Program-made: the position numbers and the translations under genes | NCBI RefSeq assembly: GCF_029227915.1 | Contig: NC_079876.1 | Location: forward strand, 8,930,001 to 8,994,000 | Direction of reading: 5' to 3' | DNA length: 64,000 bases | Source of the DNA: Hydractinia symbiolongicarpus | Lineage: Eukaryota; Cnidaria; Hydrozoa; Anthoathecata; Hydractiniidae | Shown: in pieces, positions 10,550 to 23,790 of the stretch | Layout: each line of letters opens with the position of its first letter | Numbering within the stretch: position 1 is the stretch's first letter | The notes under the pieces: generated by a model | What the model was told of the DNA's origin: nothing | Databases searched by the model: none | What the model saw: only the letters and a program-made list of their open reading frames with translations

Positions 10550-12984
10550 AAAGCCCATGAGACTTGTAGTTTTTAAAAAAGTTTTCATTTTTGATGAGAC
10601 GATGAATAAAAGAAGTTTAATCGCCGGCAAACGAAAACCCGCGATTTCCCGTAAATCCCGGACTCGGCCCGTATAGTCAAAAGTATACAAGGAAAGTACC
10701 CAGTGAGTAAACTCATTTCCTGAACGATTTTTTAAATTATTTTTTCACCACTAAAACGCATGAGACTTGTAGTTTTCAGAAATGTTTTCATTTTTGATGA
10801 GACGCTTAATGAAAGTGGTTTAATCGCCGGCAAACGAAAACCTGCGATTTCCCGTAAATCCCGGGCTTGGCCTGAATAGACGAATGTATACAAAGAAAGT
10901 ACCCTGTGAGTAAACTCTTTTCCAAAACGATTTTTTAAATTATCTTTTCACCACTAAAACGCTTGAGACTTGTAGTTTTCAAAAATGTTTTCATTTTTGA
11001 TGAGACGCTAAATAAAAGAAGTTTAATCGCCGGCAAACGAAAACCCGCCATTTCCCGTAAACCCCGGACTCGGCCCGCATAGTCAAAAGTATACAAAGAA
11101 AGTACCCAGGGTGTAAACTCATTTCCCGAACGATTTTTTAAATTATTATTTCAACACTAAAGCCCATGAGACTTGTAGTATTTAAAAATATTTTCATTTT
11201 TGATGAGACGCTGAATAAAAGAAGTTTAATCGCCGGCAAACGAAAACCCGCGACTTCCCGTAAATCCCGGACTCGGCCCGTATAGTCAAAAGTATACAAA
11301 GAAAGTACCCAGGGAGTAAACTCATTTCCCGAACGATTTTTTAAATTATTTTTTCACCACTAAAACGCATGAGACTTGTAGTTTTCAAAAATGTTTTCCT
11401 TTTTGATGAGACGCTGAATAAAAGAAGTTTAATCGCCGGCAAACGAAAACCTGCGATTTCCCGTAAATCCCGGACTCGGCCCGTATAGTCAAAAGTATAC
11501 AAAGAAAGTACCCGGGGTGTAAACTCATTTCCCGAACGATTTTTTAAATTATTATTTCACCACTAAAGCCCATGAGACTTGTAGTTTTTAAAAATGTTTT
11601 CATTTTTGATGAGACGCTGAATAAAAGAAGTTTAATCGCCGGGAAACGAAAACCTGCGATTTCCCGTAAATCCCGGACTCGGCCCGTATAGTCAAAAGTA
11701 TACAAAGAAAGTACCCGGGGTGTAAACTCATTTCCCGAACGATTTTTTAAATTATTATTTCACCACTAAAGCCCATGAGACTTGTAGTTTTTAAAAATGT
11801 TTTCATTTTTGATGAGACGCTGAATAAAAGAAGTTTAATCGCCGGCAAACGAAAACCCGCGATTTCCCGTAAATCCCGGACTCGGCCCGTATAGTCAAGA
11901 GTATACAAGAAAAGTACCCAGTGAGTAAACTCATTTCCCGAACGAATTTTTAAATTATTTTTTCACCACTAAAACGCATGAGACTTGTAGTTTTCAAAAA
12001 TGTTTTCATTTTTGATGAGACGCTGAATAAAAGAAGTTTAATCGCCGGCAAACGAAAACCTGCGATTTCCCGTAAATCCCGAACTCGGCCCGTATAGTCA
12101 AAAGTATACAAAGAGAGTACCCAGGGTGTAAACTCATTTCCCGAACGATTTTTAAATTATTTTTTCACCACTAAAACGCACGAGACTTGTAGTTTTCAAA
12201 AATGTTTTCATTTTTGATGAGACGCTGAATAAAAGAAGTTTAATCGCCGGCAAACGAAAACCTGCGATTTCCCGTAAATCCCGTACTCGGCCCGTATAGT
12301 CAAAAGTATACAAAGAAAGTACCCAGGGAGTAAACTCATTTCCCAAACGATTTTTTAAATTATTATTTCACCACTAAAGCCCATGAAACTTGTAGTTTTT
12401 AAAAATGTTTTCATTTTTGATGAGACGCTGAATAAAAGAAGTTTAATCGCCGGCAAACGAAAACCCGCAATTTCCCGTAAACCACGGTCTCGGCCCGTAT
12501 AGTCAAAAGTATACAAGGAAAGTACCCAGTGAGTAAACTCATTTCCCAAACGAATTTTTAAATTATTTTTTCACCACTAAAACGCATGAGACTTGTAGTT
12601 TTCAAAAATGTTTTCATTTTTGATGAGACGCTGAATAAAAGAAGTTTAATCGCCGGCAAACGAAAACCTGCGATTTCCCGTAAATCCCGGACTCGGCCCG
12701 TATAGTCAAAAGTATACAAAGAGAGTACCCAGGGTGTAAACTCATTTCCCGAACGATTTTTTAAATTATTTTTTCACCACTAAAACGCATGAGACTTGTA
12801 GTTTTCAAAAATGTTTTTATTTTTGATGAGACGCTGAATAAAAGAAGTTTAATCGCCTGCAAACGAAAACCTGCAATTTCCCGTAAATCCCGGACTCGGC
12901 CCGTATAGTCAAAAGTATACAAAGAAAGTACCCAGGGAGTAAACTCATTTCCCAAACGATTTTTTTAATTATTATTTCACCAAT
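10550..12984 (+). repeat. Scrambled 12-monomer stretch of region 1
   Basis: The stretch starts with A 10550, B 10753 and C 10956. It then leaves the regular order: a right-half type monomer at 11159, then D2/E-like copies (11362, 11565, 11768), F 11971, a G-like copy at 12173 (preceded by a 202-bp F), an A-like copy at 12376 with catgaaac, F 12579 and G 12782. It is built only of known monomer types. Confidence 0.68.
11159..11361 (+). repeat. Isolated right-half type monomer inside region 1
   Basis: This copy has gtagtatttaaaaatattttc and cccgcgacttccc, the marker pair of the agtattt subfamily that is common only from 40,961 onward. It is the only such copy I noticed left of 40 kb. Its neighbours are ordinary C and D2-like monomers. 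Confidence 0.85.
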
Positions 12985-13998
12985 AAAGCCCATGAGACTT
13001 GTAGTTTTTAAAAATGTTTTCATTTTTGATGAGACGCTGAATAAAAGAAGTTTAATCGCCGGCAAACGAAAACCCGCGATTTCCCGTAAATCCCGGACTC
13101 GGCCCGTATAGTCAAAAGTATACAAGGAAAGTACCCATTGAGAAAACTCATTTCTTGATCGATTTTTTAAATTATTTTTTCACCACTAAAACGCATAAGA
13201 CTTGTAGTTTTCAGAAATGTTTTTATTTTTGATGAGACGCTTAATGAAAGTGGTTTAATCGCCGGCAAACGAAAACCTGCGATTTCCCGTAAATCCCGGG
13301 CTTGGCCCGTATAGACAAATGTATACAAAGAAAGTACCCTGTGAGTAAACTCATTTCCAAAACGATTTTTTAAATTATCTTTTCACCACTAAAACGCTTG
13401 AGACTTGTAGTTTTCAAAAATGTTTTCATTTTTGATGAGACGCTAAATAAAAACGTTTAATCGCCGGCAAACGAAAACCCGCCATTTCCCGTAAACCCCG
13501 GACTCGGCCCGCATAGTCAAAAGTATACAAAGAAAGTACCCAGGGTGTAAACTCATTTCCCGAACGATTTTTTAAATTATTATTTCACCACTAAAACGCA
13601 TGAGACTTGTAGTTTTCAAAAATGTTTTCATTTTTGATGAGACGCTGAATAAAAGAAGTTTATTCGCCGGCAAACGAAAACCTGCGATTTCCCGTAAATC
13701 CCGGACTCGGCCCGTATAGTCAAAAGTATACAAAGAAAGTACCCAGGGTGTAAACTCATTTCCCGAACGATTTTTTAAATTATTATTTCACCACTAAAAC
13801 GCATGAGACTTGTAGTTTTCAAAAATGTTTTCATTTTTGATGAGACGCTGAATAAAAGAAGTTTAATCGCCGGCAAACGAAAACCTGCGATTTCCCGTAA
13901 ATCCCGGACTCGGCCCGTATAGTCAAAAGTATACAAAGAAAGTACTCAGGGAGTAAACTCATTTCCCAAACGATTTTTTTAATTATTATTTCACCAAT
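12985..13998 (+). repeat. Five-monomer HOR unit with tttcttgatcg A tail
   Basis: Monomers start at 12985 (A), 13188 (B), 13391 (C), 13593 (D) and 13796 (F/G-like). The A monomer ends ccattgag and tttcttgatcg, changes repeated in the next A monomer at 13999. The C monomer is 202 bp (aaataaaaacg). The repeated A variant shows that this unit and the start of the next are sister copies. Confidence 0.72.
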
Positions 13999-16900
13999 AA
14001 AGCCCATGAGACTTGTAGTTTTTAAAAATGTTTTCATTTTTGATGAGACGCTGAATAAAAGAAGTTTAATTGCCGGCAAACGAAAACCCGCGATTTCCCG
14101 TAAATCCCGGACTCGGCCCGTATAGTCAAAAGTATACAAGGAAAGTACCCATTGAGTAAACTCATTTCTTGATCGATTTTTTAAATTATTATTTCACCAC
14201 TAAAACGCATGAGACTTGTAGTTTTCAGAAATGTTTTCATTTTTGATGAGACGCTTAATGAAAGTGGTTTAATCGCCGGCAAACGAAAACCTGCGATTTC
14301 CCGTAAATCCCGGGCTTGGCCCGTATAGACGAATGTATACAAAGAAAGTACCCTGTGAGTAAACTCATTTCCAAAACGATTTTTTAAATTATCTTTTCAC
14401 CACTAAAACGCTTGAGACTTGTAGTTTTCAAAAATGTTTTCGTTTTTGATGAGACGGTAAATAAAAAAGTTTAATCGCCGGCAAACGAAAACCCGCCATT
14501 TCCCGTAAACCCCGGACTCGGCCCGCATAGTCAAAAGTATACAAAGAAAGTACCCAGGGTGTAAACTCATTTCCCGAACGATTTTTTAAATTATTATTCC
14601 ACCACTAAAACGCATGAGACTTGTAGTTTTCAAAAATGTTTTCATTTTTGATGAGACGCTGAATAAAAGAAGTTTAATCGCCGGCAAACGAAAACCTGCG
14701 ATTTCCCGTAAATCCCGGACTCGGCCCGTATAGTCAAAAGTATACAAAGAAAGTACACTGTGAGTAAACTCATTTCCAAAACGATTTTTTAAATTATCTT
14801 TTCACCACTAAAACGCTTGAGACTTGTAGTTTTCAAAAATGTTTTCATTTTTGATGAGACGCTAAATAAAAGAAGTTTAATCGCCGGCAAACGAAAACCC
14901 GCCATTTCCCGTAAACCCCGGACTCGGCCCGCATAGTCAAAAGTATACAAAGAAAGTACCCAGGGTGTAAACTCATTTCCCGAACGATTTTTTAAATTAT
15001 TATTTCACCACTAAAACGCATGAGACTTGTAGTTTTCAAAAATGTTTTCATTTTTGATGAGACGCTGAATAAAAGAAGTTTAATCGCCGGCAAACGAAAA
15101 CCTGCGATTTCCCGTAAATCCCGGACTCGGCCCGTATAGTCAAAAGTAGACAAAGAAAGTACCCGGGGTGTAAACTCATTTCCCGAACGATTTTTTAAAT
15201 TATTAATTCACCACTAAAGCCCATGAGACTTGTAGTTTTTAAAAATGTTTTCATTTTTGATGAGACGCTGAATAAAAGAAGTTTAATCGCCGGCAAACGA
15301 AAACCCGCGATTTCCCGTAAATCCCGGACTCGGCCCGTATAGTCAAAAGTATACAAGAAAAGTACCCAGTGAGTAAACTCATTTTCCGAACGAATTTTTA
15401 AATTATTTTTTCACCACTAAAACGCATGAGACTTGTATTTTTCAAAAATGTTTTCATTTTTGATGAGACGCTGAATAAAAGAAGTTTAATCGCCGGCAAA
15501 CGAAAACCCGCGATTTCCCGTAAATCCCGGACTCGGCCCGTATAGTCAAAAGTATACAAGAAAAGTACACAGTGAGTAAACTCATTTCCCGAACGATTTT
15601 TTAATTTATTTTTTCACCACTAAAACGCATGAGACTTGTAGTTTTCAAAAATGTTTTCATTTTTGATGAGACGCTGAATAAAAGAAGTTTAATCGCCTGC
15701 AAACGAAAACCTGCAATTTCTCGTAAATCCCGGACTCGGACCGTATAGTCAAAAGTATACAAAGAAAGTACCCAGGGAGTAAACTCATTTCCCAAACGAT
15801 TTTTTAAATTATTATTTCACCACTAAAGCCCATGAGACTTGTAGTTTTCAAAAATGTTTTCATTTTTGATGAGACGCTGAATAAAAGAAGTTTAATCGCC
15901 TGCAATCGAAAACCTGCAATTTCTCGTAAATCCCGGACTCGGACCGTATAGTCAAAAGTATACAAAGAAAGTACCCAGGGAGTAAACTCATTTCCCAAAC
16001 GATTTTTTAAATTATTATTTCACCACTAAAGCCCATGAGACTTGTAGTTTTTAAAAATGTTTTCATTTTTGATGAGACGCTGAATAAAAGAAGTTTAATC
16101 GCCGGCAAACGAAAACCCGCCATTTCCCGTAAACGCCGGACTCGGCCCGCATAGTCAAAAGTATACAAAGAAAGTACCCAGGGTGTAAACTCATTTCCCG
16201 AACGATTTTTTAAATTATTACTTCACCACTAAAACGCATGAGACTTGTAGTTTTCAAAAATGTTTTCATTTTTGATGAGACGCTGAATAAAAGAAGTTTA
16301 ATCGCCGGCAAACGAAAACCTGCGATTTCCCGTAAATCCCGGACTCGGCCCGTATAGTCAAAAGTATACAAAGAAAGTACCCGGGGTGTAAACTCATTTC
16401 CCGAACGATTTTTTAAATTATTAATTCACCACTAAAGCCCATGAGACTTGTAGTTTTTAAAAATGTTTTCATTTTTGATGAGACGCTGAATAAAAGAAGT
16501 TTAATCGCCGGCAAACGAAAACCCGCGATTTCCCGTAAATCCCGGACTCGGCCTGTATAGTCAAAAGTATACAAGAAAAGTACCCAGTGAGTAAACTCAT
16601 TTCCCGAACGAATTTTTAAATTATTTTCTCACCACTAAAACGCATGAGACTTGTAGTTTTCAAAAATGTTTTCATTTTTGATGAGACGCTGAATAAAAGA
16701 AGTTTAATCGCCGGCAAACGAAAACTTGCGATTTCCCGTAAATCCCGGACTCGGCCCGTATAGTCAAAAGGATACAAAGAGAGTACCCAGGGTGTAAACT
16801 CATTTCCCGAACGATTTTTTAAATTATTTTTTCACCACTAAAACGCATGAGACTTGTAGTATTCAAAAATGTTTTCATTTTTGATGAGACGCTGAATAAA

Positions 16901-17042
16901 AGAAGTTTAATCGCCTGCAAACGAAAACCTGCGATTTCCCGTAAATCCCGGACTTGGCCCGTATAGTCAAAAGTATACAAAGAAAGTACCCAGGGAGTAA
17001 ACTCATTTCCCAAACGATTTTTTAAATTATTATTTCACCAAT
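13999..17042 (+). repeat. Fifteen-monomer irregular HOR unit
   Basis: The order is A 13999, B 14202, C 14405, D1 14607, C 14810, D2 15013, E 15216, an E-like copy 15419, two G-like copies 15622 and 15825, a C-backed copy 16028, D2 16231, E 16434, F 16637 and G 16840. The two adjacent G-like copies share the rare tttctcgtaaatcc and ggaccgtatag changes, so a single-monomer duplication is likely. Two monomers are 202 bp. Confidence 0.7.
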
Positions 17043-18243
17043 AAAGCCCATGGGACTTGTAGTTTTTAAAAATGTTTTCATTTTTGATGAGACGATGAAT
17101 AAAAGAACTTTAATCGCCGGCAAACGAAAACCCGCGATTTCCCGAAAAACCCGGACTCGGCCCGTATAGTCAAAAGTATACAAAGAAAGTACCCAGGGAG
17201 TAAACTCGTTTCCCAAACGATTTTTTAAATTATTATTTCACCAATAAAGCCCATGAGACTTGTAGTTTTCAGAAATGTTTTCATTTTTGATGAGACGCTT
17301 AATGAAAGTGGTTTAATCGCCGGCAAACGAAAACCTGCGATTTCCTGTAAATCCCGGGCTTGGCCCGTATAGACGAATGTATACAAAGAAAGTACCCAGG
17401 GTGTAAACTCATTTCCCGAACGATTTTTTAAATTATTATTTCACCACTAAAACGCTTGAGTCTTGTGGTTTTCAAAAATGTTTTCATTTTTGATGAGACG
17501 CTAAATAAAAGAAGTTTAATCGCCGGCAAACAAAAACCCGCAACTTCCCGTAAATCCCGGACTCGGCCCGTATAGTCAAAAGTATACAAAGAAAGTACCC
17601 AGGGAGTAAACTCATTTCCCGAACGATTTTTTAAATTTTTTTTCACCACTAAAACGCATGAGACTTGTAGTTTTCAAAAATGTTTTCATTTTTGATGAGA
17701 CGCTTAATGAAAGAGGTTTAATCGCCGGCAAACGAAAACCCGCGATTTCCCCGGGCTTTGCCCGTATAGTCGAATGTGTACAAAGAAAGTACCCTGTGAA
17801 TAAACTCATTTCCCGATCGATTTTTTAAATTATTTTTTCACCACTAAAACGCATAAGTCGTGTAGTTTTCAAAAATGTTTTCATTTCTGATGAGACGCTG
17901 AATAAAAGAAGTTTAATCGCCGGCAAACGAAAACCCGCGATTTCCCCGGGCTTTGCCCGTATAGTCGAATGTATACAAAGAAAGTACCCTGTGAATAAAT
18001 TCATTTCCAGAACGATTTTTTAAGTTATTTTTTCGCCACTAAAACGCATAAGTCTTGTAGTTTTCAAAAATGTTTTCATTTCTGATGAGACGCTGAATAA
18101 AAGAAGTTTAATCGCCGGCAAACGAAAACCCGCCATTTCCCGTAAACCCCGGACTCGGCCCGCATAGTCAAAAGTATACAAAGAAAGTACCCAGGGTGTA
18201 AACTCATTTCCCGAACGATTTTTTAAATTATTATTTCACCACT
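17043..18243 (+). repeat. First transition zone, degenerate and shortened monomers
   Basis: Six monomers start at 17043, 17246, 17449, 17651, 17846 and 18041. The nine-monomer order ends here. The zone holds the A-front/B/C-tail hybrid at 17246, a C-like copy with cttgagtcttgtgg at 17449, and two 195-bp monomers. It resembles the second transition zone at 40,158-40,757 more than its immediate neighbours. Confidence 0.72.
17651..18040 (+). repeat. Two adjacent 195-bp monomers with an 8-bp deletion
   Basis: Both monomers (17651-17845 and 17846-18040) read gatttccccgggctttgcccg where related copies read gatttcccgtaaatcccggg, an 8-bp loss plus a g to t change. The same deletion occurs at 40360-40554. 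The first of these two and the distant copy also share cttaatgaaagagg, so they have a common origin. Confidence 0.88.
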
Positions 18244-19257
18244 AAAACGCATGAGACTTGTAGTTTTCAAAAATGTTTTCATTTTTGATGAGACGCTGAA
18301 TAAAAGAAGTTTAATCGCCGGCAAACGAAAACCTGCGATTTCCCGTAAATCCCGGACTCGGCCCGTATAGTCAAAAGTATACAAAGAAAGTACCCTGTGA
18401 GTAAACTCATTTCCAAAACGATTTTTTAAATTATCTTTTCACCACTAAAACGCTTGAGACTTGTAGTTTTCAAAAATGTTTTCACTTTTGATGAGACGCT
18501 AAATAAAAGAAGTTTAATCGCCGGCAAACGAAAACCCGCCATTTCCCGTAAACCCCGGACTCGGCCCGCATAGTCAAAAGTATACAAAAAAGTACCCAGG
18601 GTGTAAACTCATTTCCCGAACGATTTTTTAAATTATTATTTCACCACTAAAACGCATGAGACTTGTAGTTTTCAAAAATGTTTTCATTTTTGATGAGACG
18701 CTGAATAAAAGAAGTTTAATCGCCGGCAAACGAAAACCTGCGATTTCCCGTAAATCCCGGACTCGGCCCGTATAGTCAAAAGTATACAAAGAAAGTACCC
18801 GGGGTGTAAACTCATTTCCCGAACGATTTTTTAAATTATTAATTCACCACTAAAGCCCATGAGACTTGTAGTTTTTAAAAATGTTTTCATTTTTGATGAG
18901 ACGCTGAATAAAAGAAGTTTAATCGCCGGCAAACGAATACCCGCGATTTCCCGTAAATCCCGGACTCGGCCCGTATAGTCTAAAGTATACAAAGAAAGTA
19001 CCCAGGGAGTAAACTCATTTCCCAAACGATTTTTTAAATTATTATTTCACCAATAAAGCCCATGAGACTTGTAGTTTTTAAAAATGTTTTCATTTTTGAT
19101 GAGACGCTGAATAAAAGAAGTTTAATCGCCGGCAAACGAAAACCCGCGATTTCCCGTAAATCCCGGACTCGGCCCGTATAGTCAAAAGTATAAAAGGAAA
19201 GTACCCAGTGAGTAAACTCATTTCCTGAACGATTTTTTAAATTATTTTTTCACCACT
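18244..19257 (+). repeat. D1-C-D2 leader of region 2
   Basis: Monomers start at 18244 (D1), 18447 (C, 202 bp with tatacaaaaaagtaccc), 18649 (D2), 18852 (G-like with gaatacccgcg and gtctaaagtatac) and 19055 (A-like). The tatacaaaaaag one-base deletion recurs in many region 2 monomers and is a regional marker. Confidence 0.75.
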
Positions 19258-22200
19258 AAAACGCATGAGACTTGTAGTTTTCAGAAATGTTTTCATTTTT
19301 GATGAGACGCTTAATGAAAGTGGTTTAATCGCCGGCAAACGAAAACCTGCGATTTCCCGTAAATCCCGGGCTTGGCCCGCATAGACGAATGTATACAAAG
19401 AAAGTACCCTGTGAGTAAACTCATTTCCAAAACGATTTTTTAAATTATCTTTTCACCACTAAAACGCTTGAGACTTGTAGTTTTCAAAAATGATTTCATT
19501 TTTGATGAGACGCTAAATAAAAGAAGTTTAATCGCCGGCAAACGAAAACCCGCCATTTCCCGTAAACCCCGGACTCGGCCCGCATAGTCAAAAGTATACA
19601 AAGAAAGTACCCAGGGTGTAAACTCATTTTCCGAACGATTTTTTAAATTATTATTTCACTACTAAAACGCATGAGACTTGTAGTTTTCAAAAATGTTTTC
19701 ATTTTTGATGAGACGCTGAATAAAAGAAGTTTAATCGCCGGCAAACGAAAACCTGCGATTTCCCGTAAATCCCGGACTCGGCCCGTATAGTCAAAAGTAT
19801 ACAAAGAAAGTACCCTGTGAGTAAACTCATTTCCAAAACGATTTTTTAAATTATCTTTTCACCACTAAAACGCTTGAGACTTGTAGTTTTCAAAAATGTT
19901 TTCATTTTTGATGAGACGCTAAATAAAAGAAGTTTAATCGCCGGCAAACGAAAACCCGCCATTTCCCGTAAACCCCGGACTCGGCCCGCATAGTCAAAAG
20001 TATACAAAAAAGTACCCAGGGTGTAAACTCATTTCCCGAACGATTTTTTAAATTATTATTTCACCACTAAAACGCATGAGACTTGTAGTTTTCAAAAATG
20101 TTTTCATTTTTGATGAGACGCTGAATAAAAGAAGTTTAATCGCCGGCAAACGAAAACCTGCGATTTCCCGTAAATCCCGGACTCGGCCCGTATAGTCAAA
20201 AGTATACAAAGAAAGTACCCGGGGTGTAAACTCATTTCCCGAACGATTTTTTAAATTATTAATTCACCACTAAAGCCCATGAGACATGTAGTTTTTAAAA
20301 ATGTTTTCATTTTTAATGAGACGCTGAATAAAAGAAATTTAATCGCCGGCAAACGAAAACCCGCGATTTCCCGTAAATCCCGGACTCGGCCCGTATAGTC
20401 AAAAGTATACAAAGAGAGTACCCAGGGTGTAAACTCATTTCCCGAACGATTTTTTAAATTATTTTTTCACCACTAAAACGCATGAGACTTGTAGTTTTCA
20501 AAAATGTTTTCATTTTTGATGAGACGCTGAATAAAAGAAGTTTAATTGCCTGCAAACGAAAACCTGCAATTTCCCGTAAATCCCGGACTCGGACCGTATA
20601 GTCAAAAGTATACAAAGAAAGTACCCAGGGAGTAAACTCATTTCCCAAACGATTTTTTAAATTATTATTTCACCACTAAAGCCCATGAGACTTGTAGTTT
20701 TTAAAAATGTTTTCATTTTTGATGAGACGCTGAATAAAAGAAGTTTAATCGCCGGCAAACGAAAACCCGCGATTTCCCGTAAAACCCGGGCTCGGCCCGT
20801 ATAGTCAAAAGTATACAAGAAAAGTACACAGTGAGTAAACTCATTTTCCGAACGAATTTTTAAATTATTTTTTCACCACTAAAACGCATGAGACTTGTAG
20901 TTTTCAGAAATGTTTTCATTTTTGATGAGACGCTTAATGAAAGTGGTTTAATCGCCGACAAACGAAAACCCGCGATTTCCCGTAAGTCCCGGGCTTGGCC
21001 CGTATAGTCGAATGTATACAAAGAAAGTACCCTGTGAGTAAACTCATTTCCAAAACGATTTTTTAAATTATCTTTTCACCACTAAAACGCTTGAGACTTG
21101 TGGTTTTCAAAAATTTTTTCATTTTTGATGACACGCTAAATAAAAGAAGTTTAATCGCCGGCAAACAAAAACCCGCGACTTCCCGTAAATCCCGGACTCG
21201 GCCCGTATAGTCAAAAGTATACAAAGAAAGTACCCAGGGAGTAAACTCATTTCCCGAACGATTTTTTAAATTATTTTTTCACCACTAAAACGCATGAGAC
21301 TTGTAGTTTTCAAAAATGTTTTCATTTTTGATGAGACGCTGAATAAAAGCAGTTTAATCGATGGCAAACGAAATCCCGCGATTTCCCGTAAATCCCGGGC
21401 TTGGCTCGCATAGTCAAAAGTATACAAAAAAGTACCCAGGGTGTAAACTCATTTCCCGAACGATTTTTTAAATTATTATTTCACCACTAAAACGCATGAG
21501 ACTTGTAGTTTTCAAAAATGTTTTCATTTTTGATGAGACGCTGAATAAAAGAAGTTTAATCGCCGGCATACGAAAACCTGCGATTTCCCGTAAATCCCGG
21601 ACTCGGCCCTTATAGTCAAAAGTATACAGAGAAAGTACCCGGGGTGTAAACTCATTTCCCGAACGATTTTTTAAATTATTAATTCACCACTAAAGCCCAT
21701 GAGACTTGTAGTTTTTAAAAATGTTTTCATTTTTGATGAGACGCTGAATAAAAGAAGTTTAATCGCCGGCAAACGAATACCCGCGATTTCCCGTAAATCC
21801 CGGACTCGGCCCGTATAGTCTAAAGTATACAAAGAAAGTACCCAGGGAGTAAACTCATTTCCCAAACGATTTTTTAAATTATTATTTCACCAATAAAGCC
21901 CATGAGACTTGTAGTTTTTAAAAATGTTTTCATTTTTGATGAGACGCTGAATAAAAGAAGTTTAATCGCCGGCAAACGAAAACCCGCGATTTCCCGTAAA
22001 TCCCGGACTCGGCCCGTATAGTCAAAAGTATAAAAGGAAAGTACCCAGTGAGTAAACTCATTTCCTGAACGATTTTTTAAATTATTTTTTCACCACTAAA
22101 ACGCATGAGACTTGTAGTTTTCAGAAATGTTTTCATTTTTGATGAGACGCTTAATGAAAGTGGTTTAATCGCCGGCAAACGAAAACCTGCGATTTCCCGT

Positions 22201-23790
22201 AAATCCCGGGCTTGGCCCGCATAGACGAATGTATACAAAGAAAGTACCCTGTGAGTAAACTCATTTCCAAAACGATTTTTTAAATTATCTTTTCACCACT
22301 AAAACGCTTGAGACTTGTAGTTTTCAAAAATGATTTCATTTTTGATGAGACGCTAAATAAAAGAAGTTTAATCGCCGGCAAACGAAAACCCGCCATTTCC
22401 CGTAAACCCCGGACTCGGCCCGCATAGTCAAAAGTATACAAAGAAAGTACCCAGGGTGTAAACTCATTTCCCGAACGATTTTTTAAATTATTATTTCACT
22501 ACTAAAACGCATGAGACTTGTAGTTTTCAAAAATGTTTTCATTTTTGATGAGACGCTGAATAAAAGAAGTTTAATCGCCGGCAAACGAAAACCTGCGATT
22601 TCCCGTAAATCCCGGACTCGGCCCGTATAGTCAAAAGTATACAAAGAAAGTACCCTGTGAGTAAACTCATTTCCAAAACGATTTTTTAAATTATCTTTTC
22701 ACCACTAAAACGCTTGAGACTTGTAGTTTTCAAAAATGTTTTCATTTTTGATGAGACGCTAAATAAAAGAAGTTTAATCGCCGGCAAACGAAAACCCGCC
22801 ATTTCCCGTAAACCCCGGACTCGGCCCGCATAGTCAAAAGTATACAAAAAAGTACCCAGGGTGTAAACTCATTTCCCGAACGATTTTTTAAATTATTATT
22901 TCACCACTAAAACGCATGAGACTTGTAGTTTTCAAAAATGTTTTCATTTTTGATGAGACGCTGAATAAAAGAAGTTTAATCGCCGGCAAACGAAAACCTG
23001 CGATTTCCCGTAAATCCCGGACTCGGCCCGTATAGTCAAAAGTATACAAAGAAAGTACCCGGGGTGTAAACTCATTTCCCGAACGATTTTTTAAATTATT
23101 AATTCACCACTAAAGCCCATGAGACATGTAGTTTTTAAAAATGTTTTCATTTTTAATGAGACGCTGAATAAAAGAAATTTAATCGCCGGCAAACGAAAAC
23201 CCGCGATTTCCCGTAAATCCCGGACTCGGCCCGTATAGTCAAAAGTATACAAAGAGAGTACCCAGGGTGTAAACTCATTTCCCGAACGATTTTTTAAATT
23301 ATTTTTTCACCACTAAAACGCATGAGACTTGTAGTTTTCAAAAATGTTTTCATTTTTGATGAGACGCTGAATAAAAGAAGTTTAATTGCCTGCAAACGAA
23401 AACCTGCAATTTCCCGTAAATCCCGGACTCGGACCGTATAGTCAAAAGTATACAAAGAAAGTACCCAGGGAGTAAACTAATTTCCCAAACGATTTTTTAA
23501 ATTATTATTTCACCACTAAAGCCCATGAGACTTGTAGTTTTTAAAAATGTTTTCATTTTTGATGAGACGCTGAATAAAAGAAGTTTAATCGCCGGGAAAC
23601 GAAAACCCGCGATTTCCCGTAAAACCCGGGCTCGGCCCGTATAGTCAAAAGTATACAAGAAAAGTATACAGTGAGTAAACTCATTTTCCGAACGAATTTT
23701 TAAATTATTTTTTCACCACTAAAACGCATGAGACTTGTAGTTTTCAGAAATGTTTTCATTTTTGATGAGACGCTAAATAAAAGAAGTTTA
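18852..23790 (+). repeat. Tandem 14-monomer (2,840-bp) duplication
   Basis: Monomers 18852 to about 20,950 pair with 21692 to about 23,790 at exactly 2,840 bp. Shared rare variants are gtctaaagtatac (18.98/21.82 kb), agtataaaagg, aaaatgatttc (19.49/22.33 kb), gagacatgtag and tttttaatgag (20.28/23.12 kb). I saw only a few differences, such as cattttccg at 19.63 kb and actaatttccc at 23.48 kb. The second copy ends at the B:C hybrid at 23721. Confidence 0.85.
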
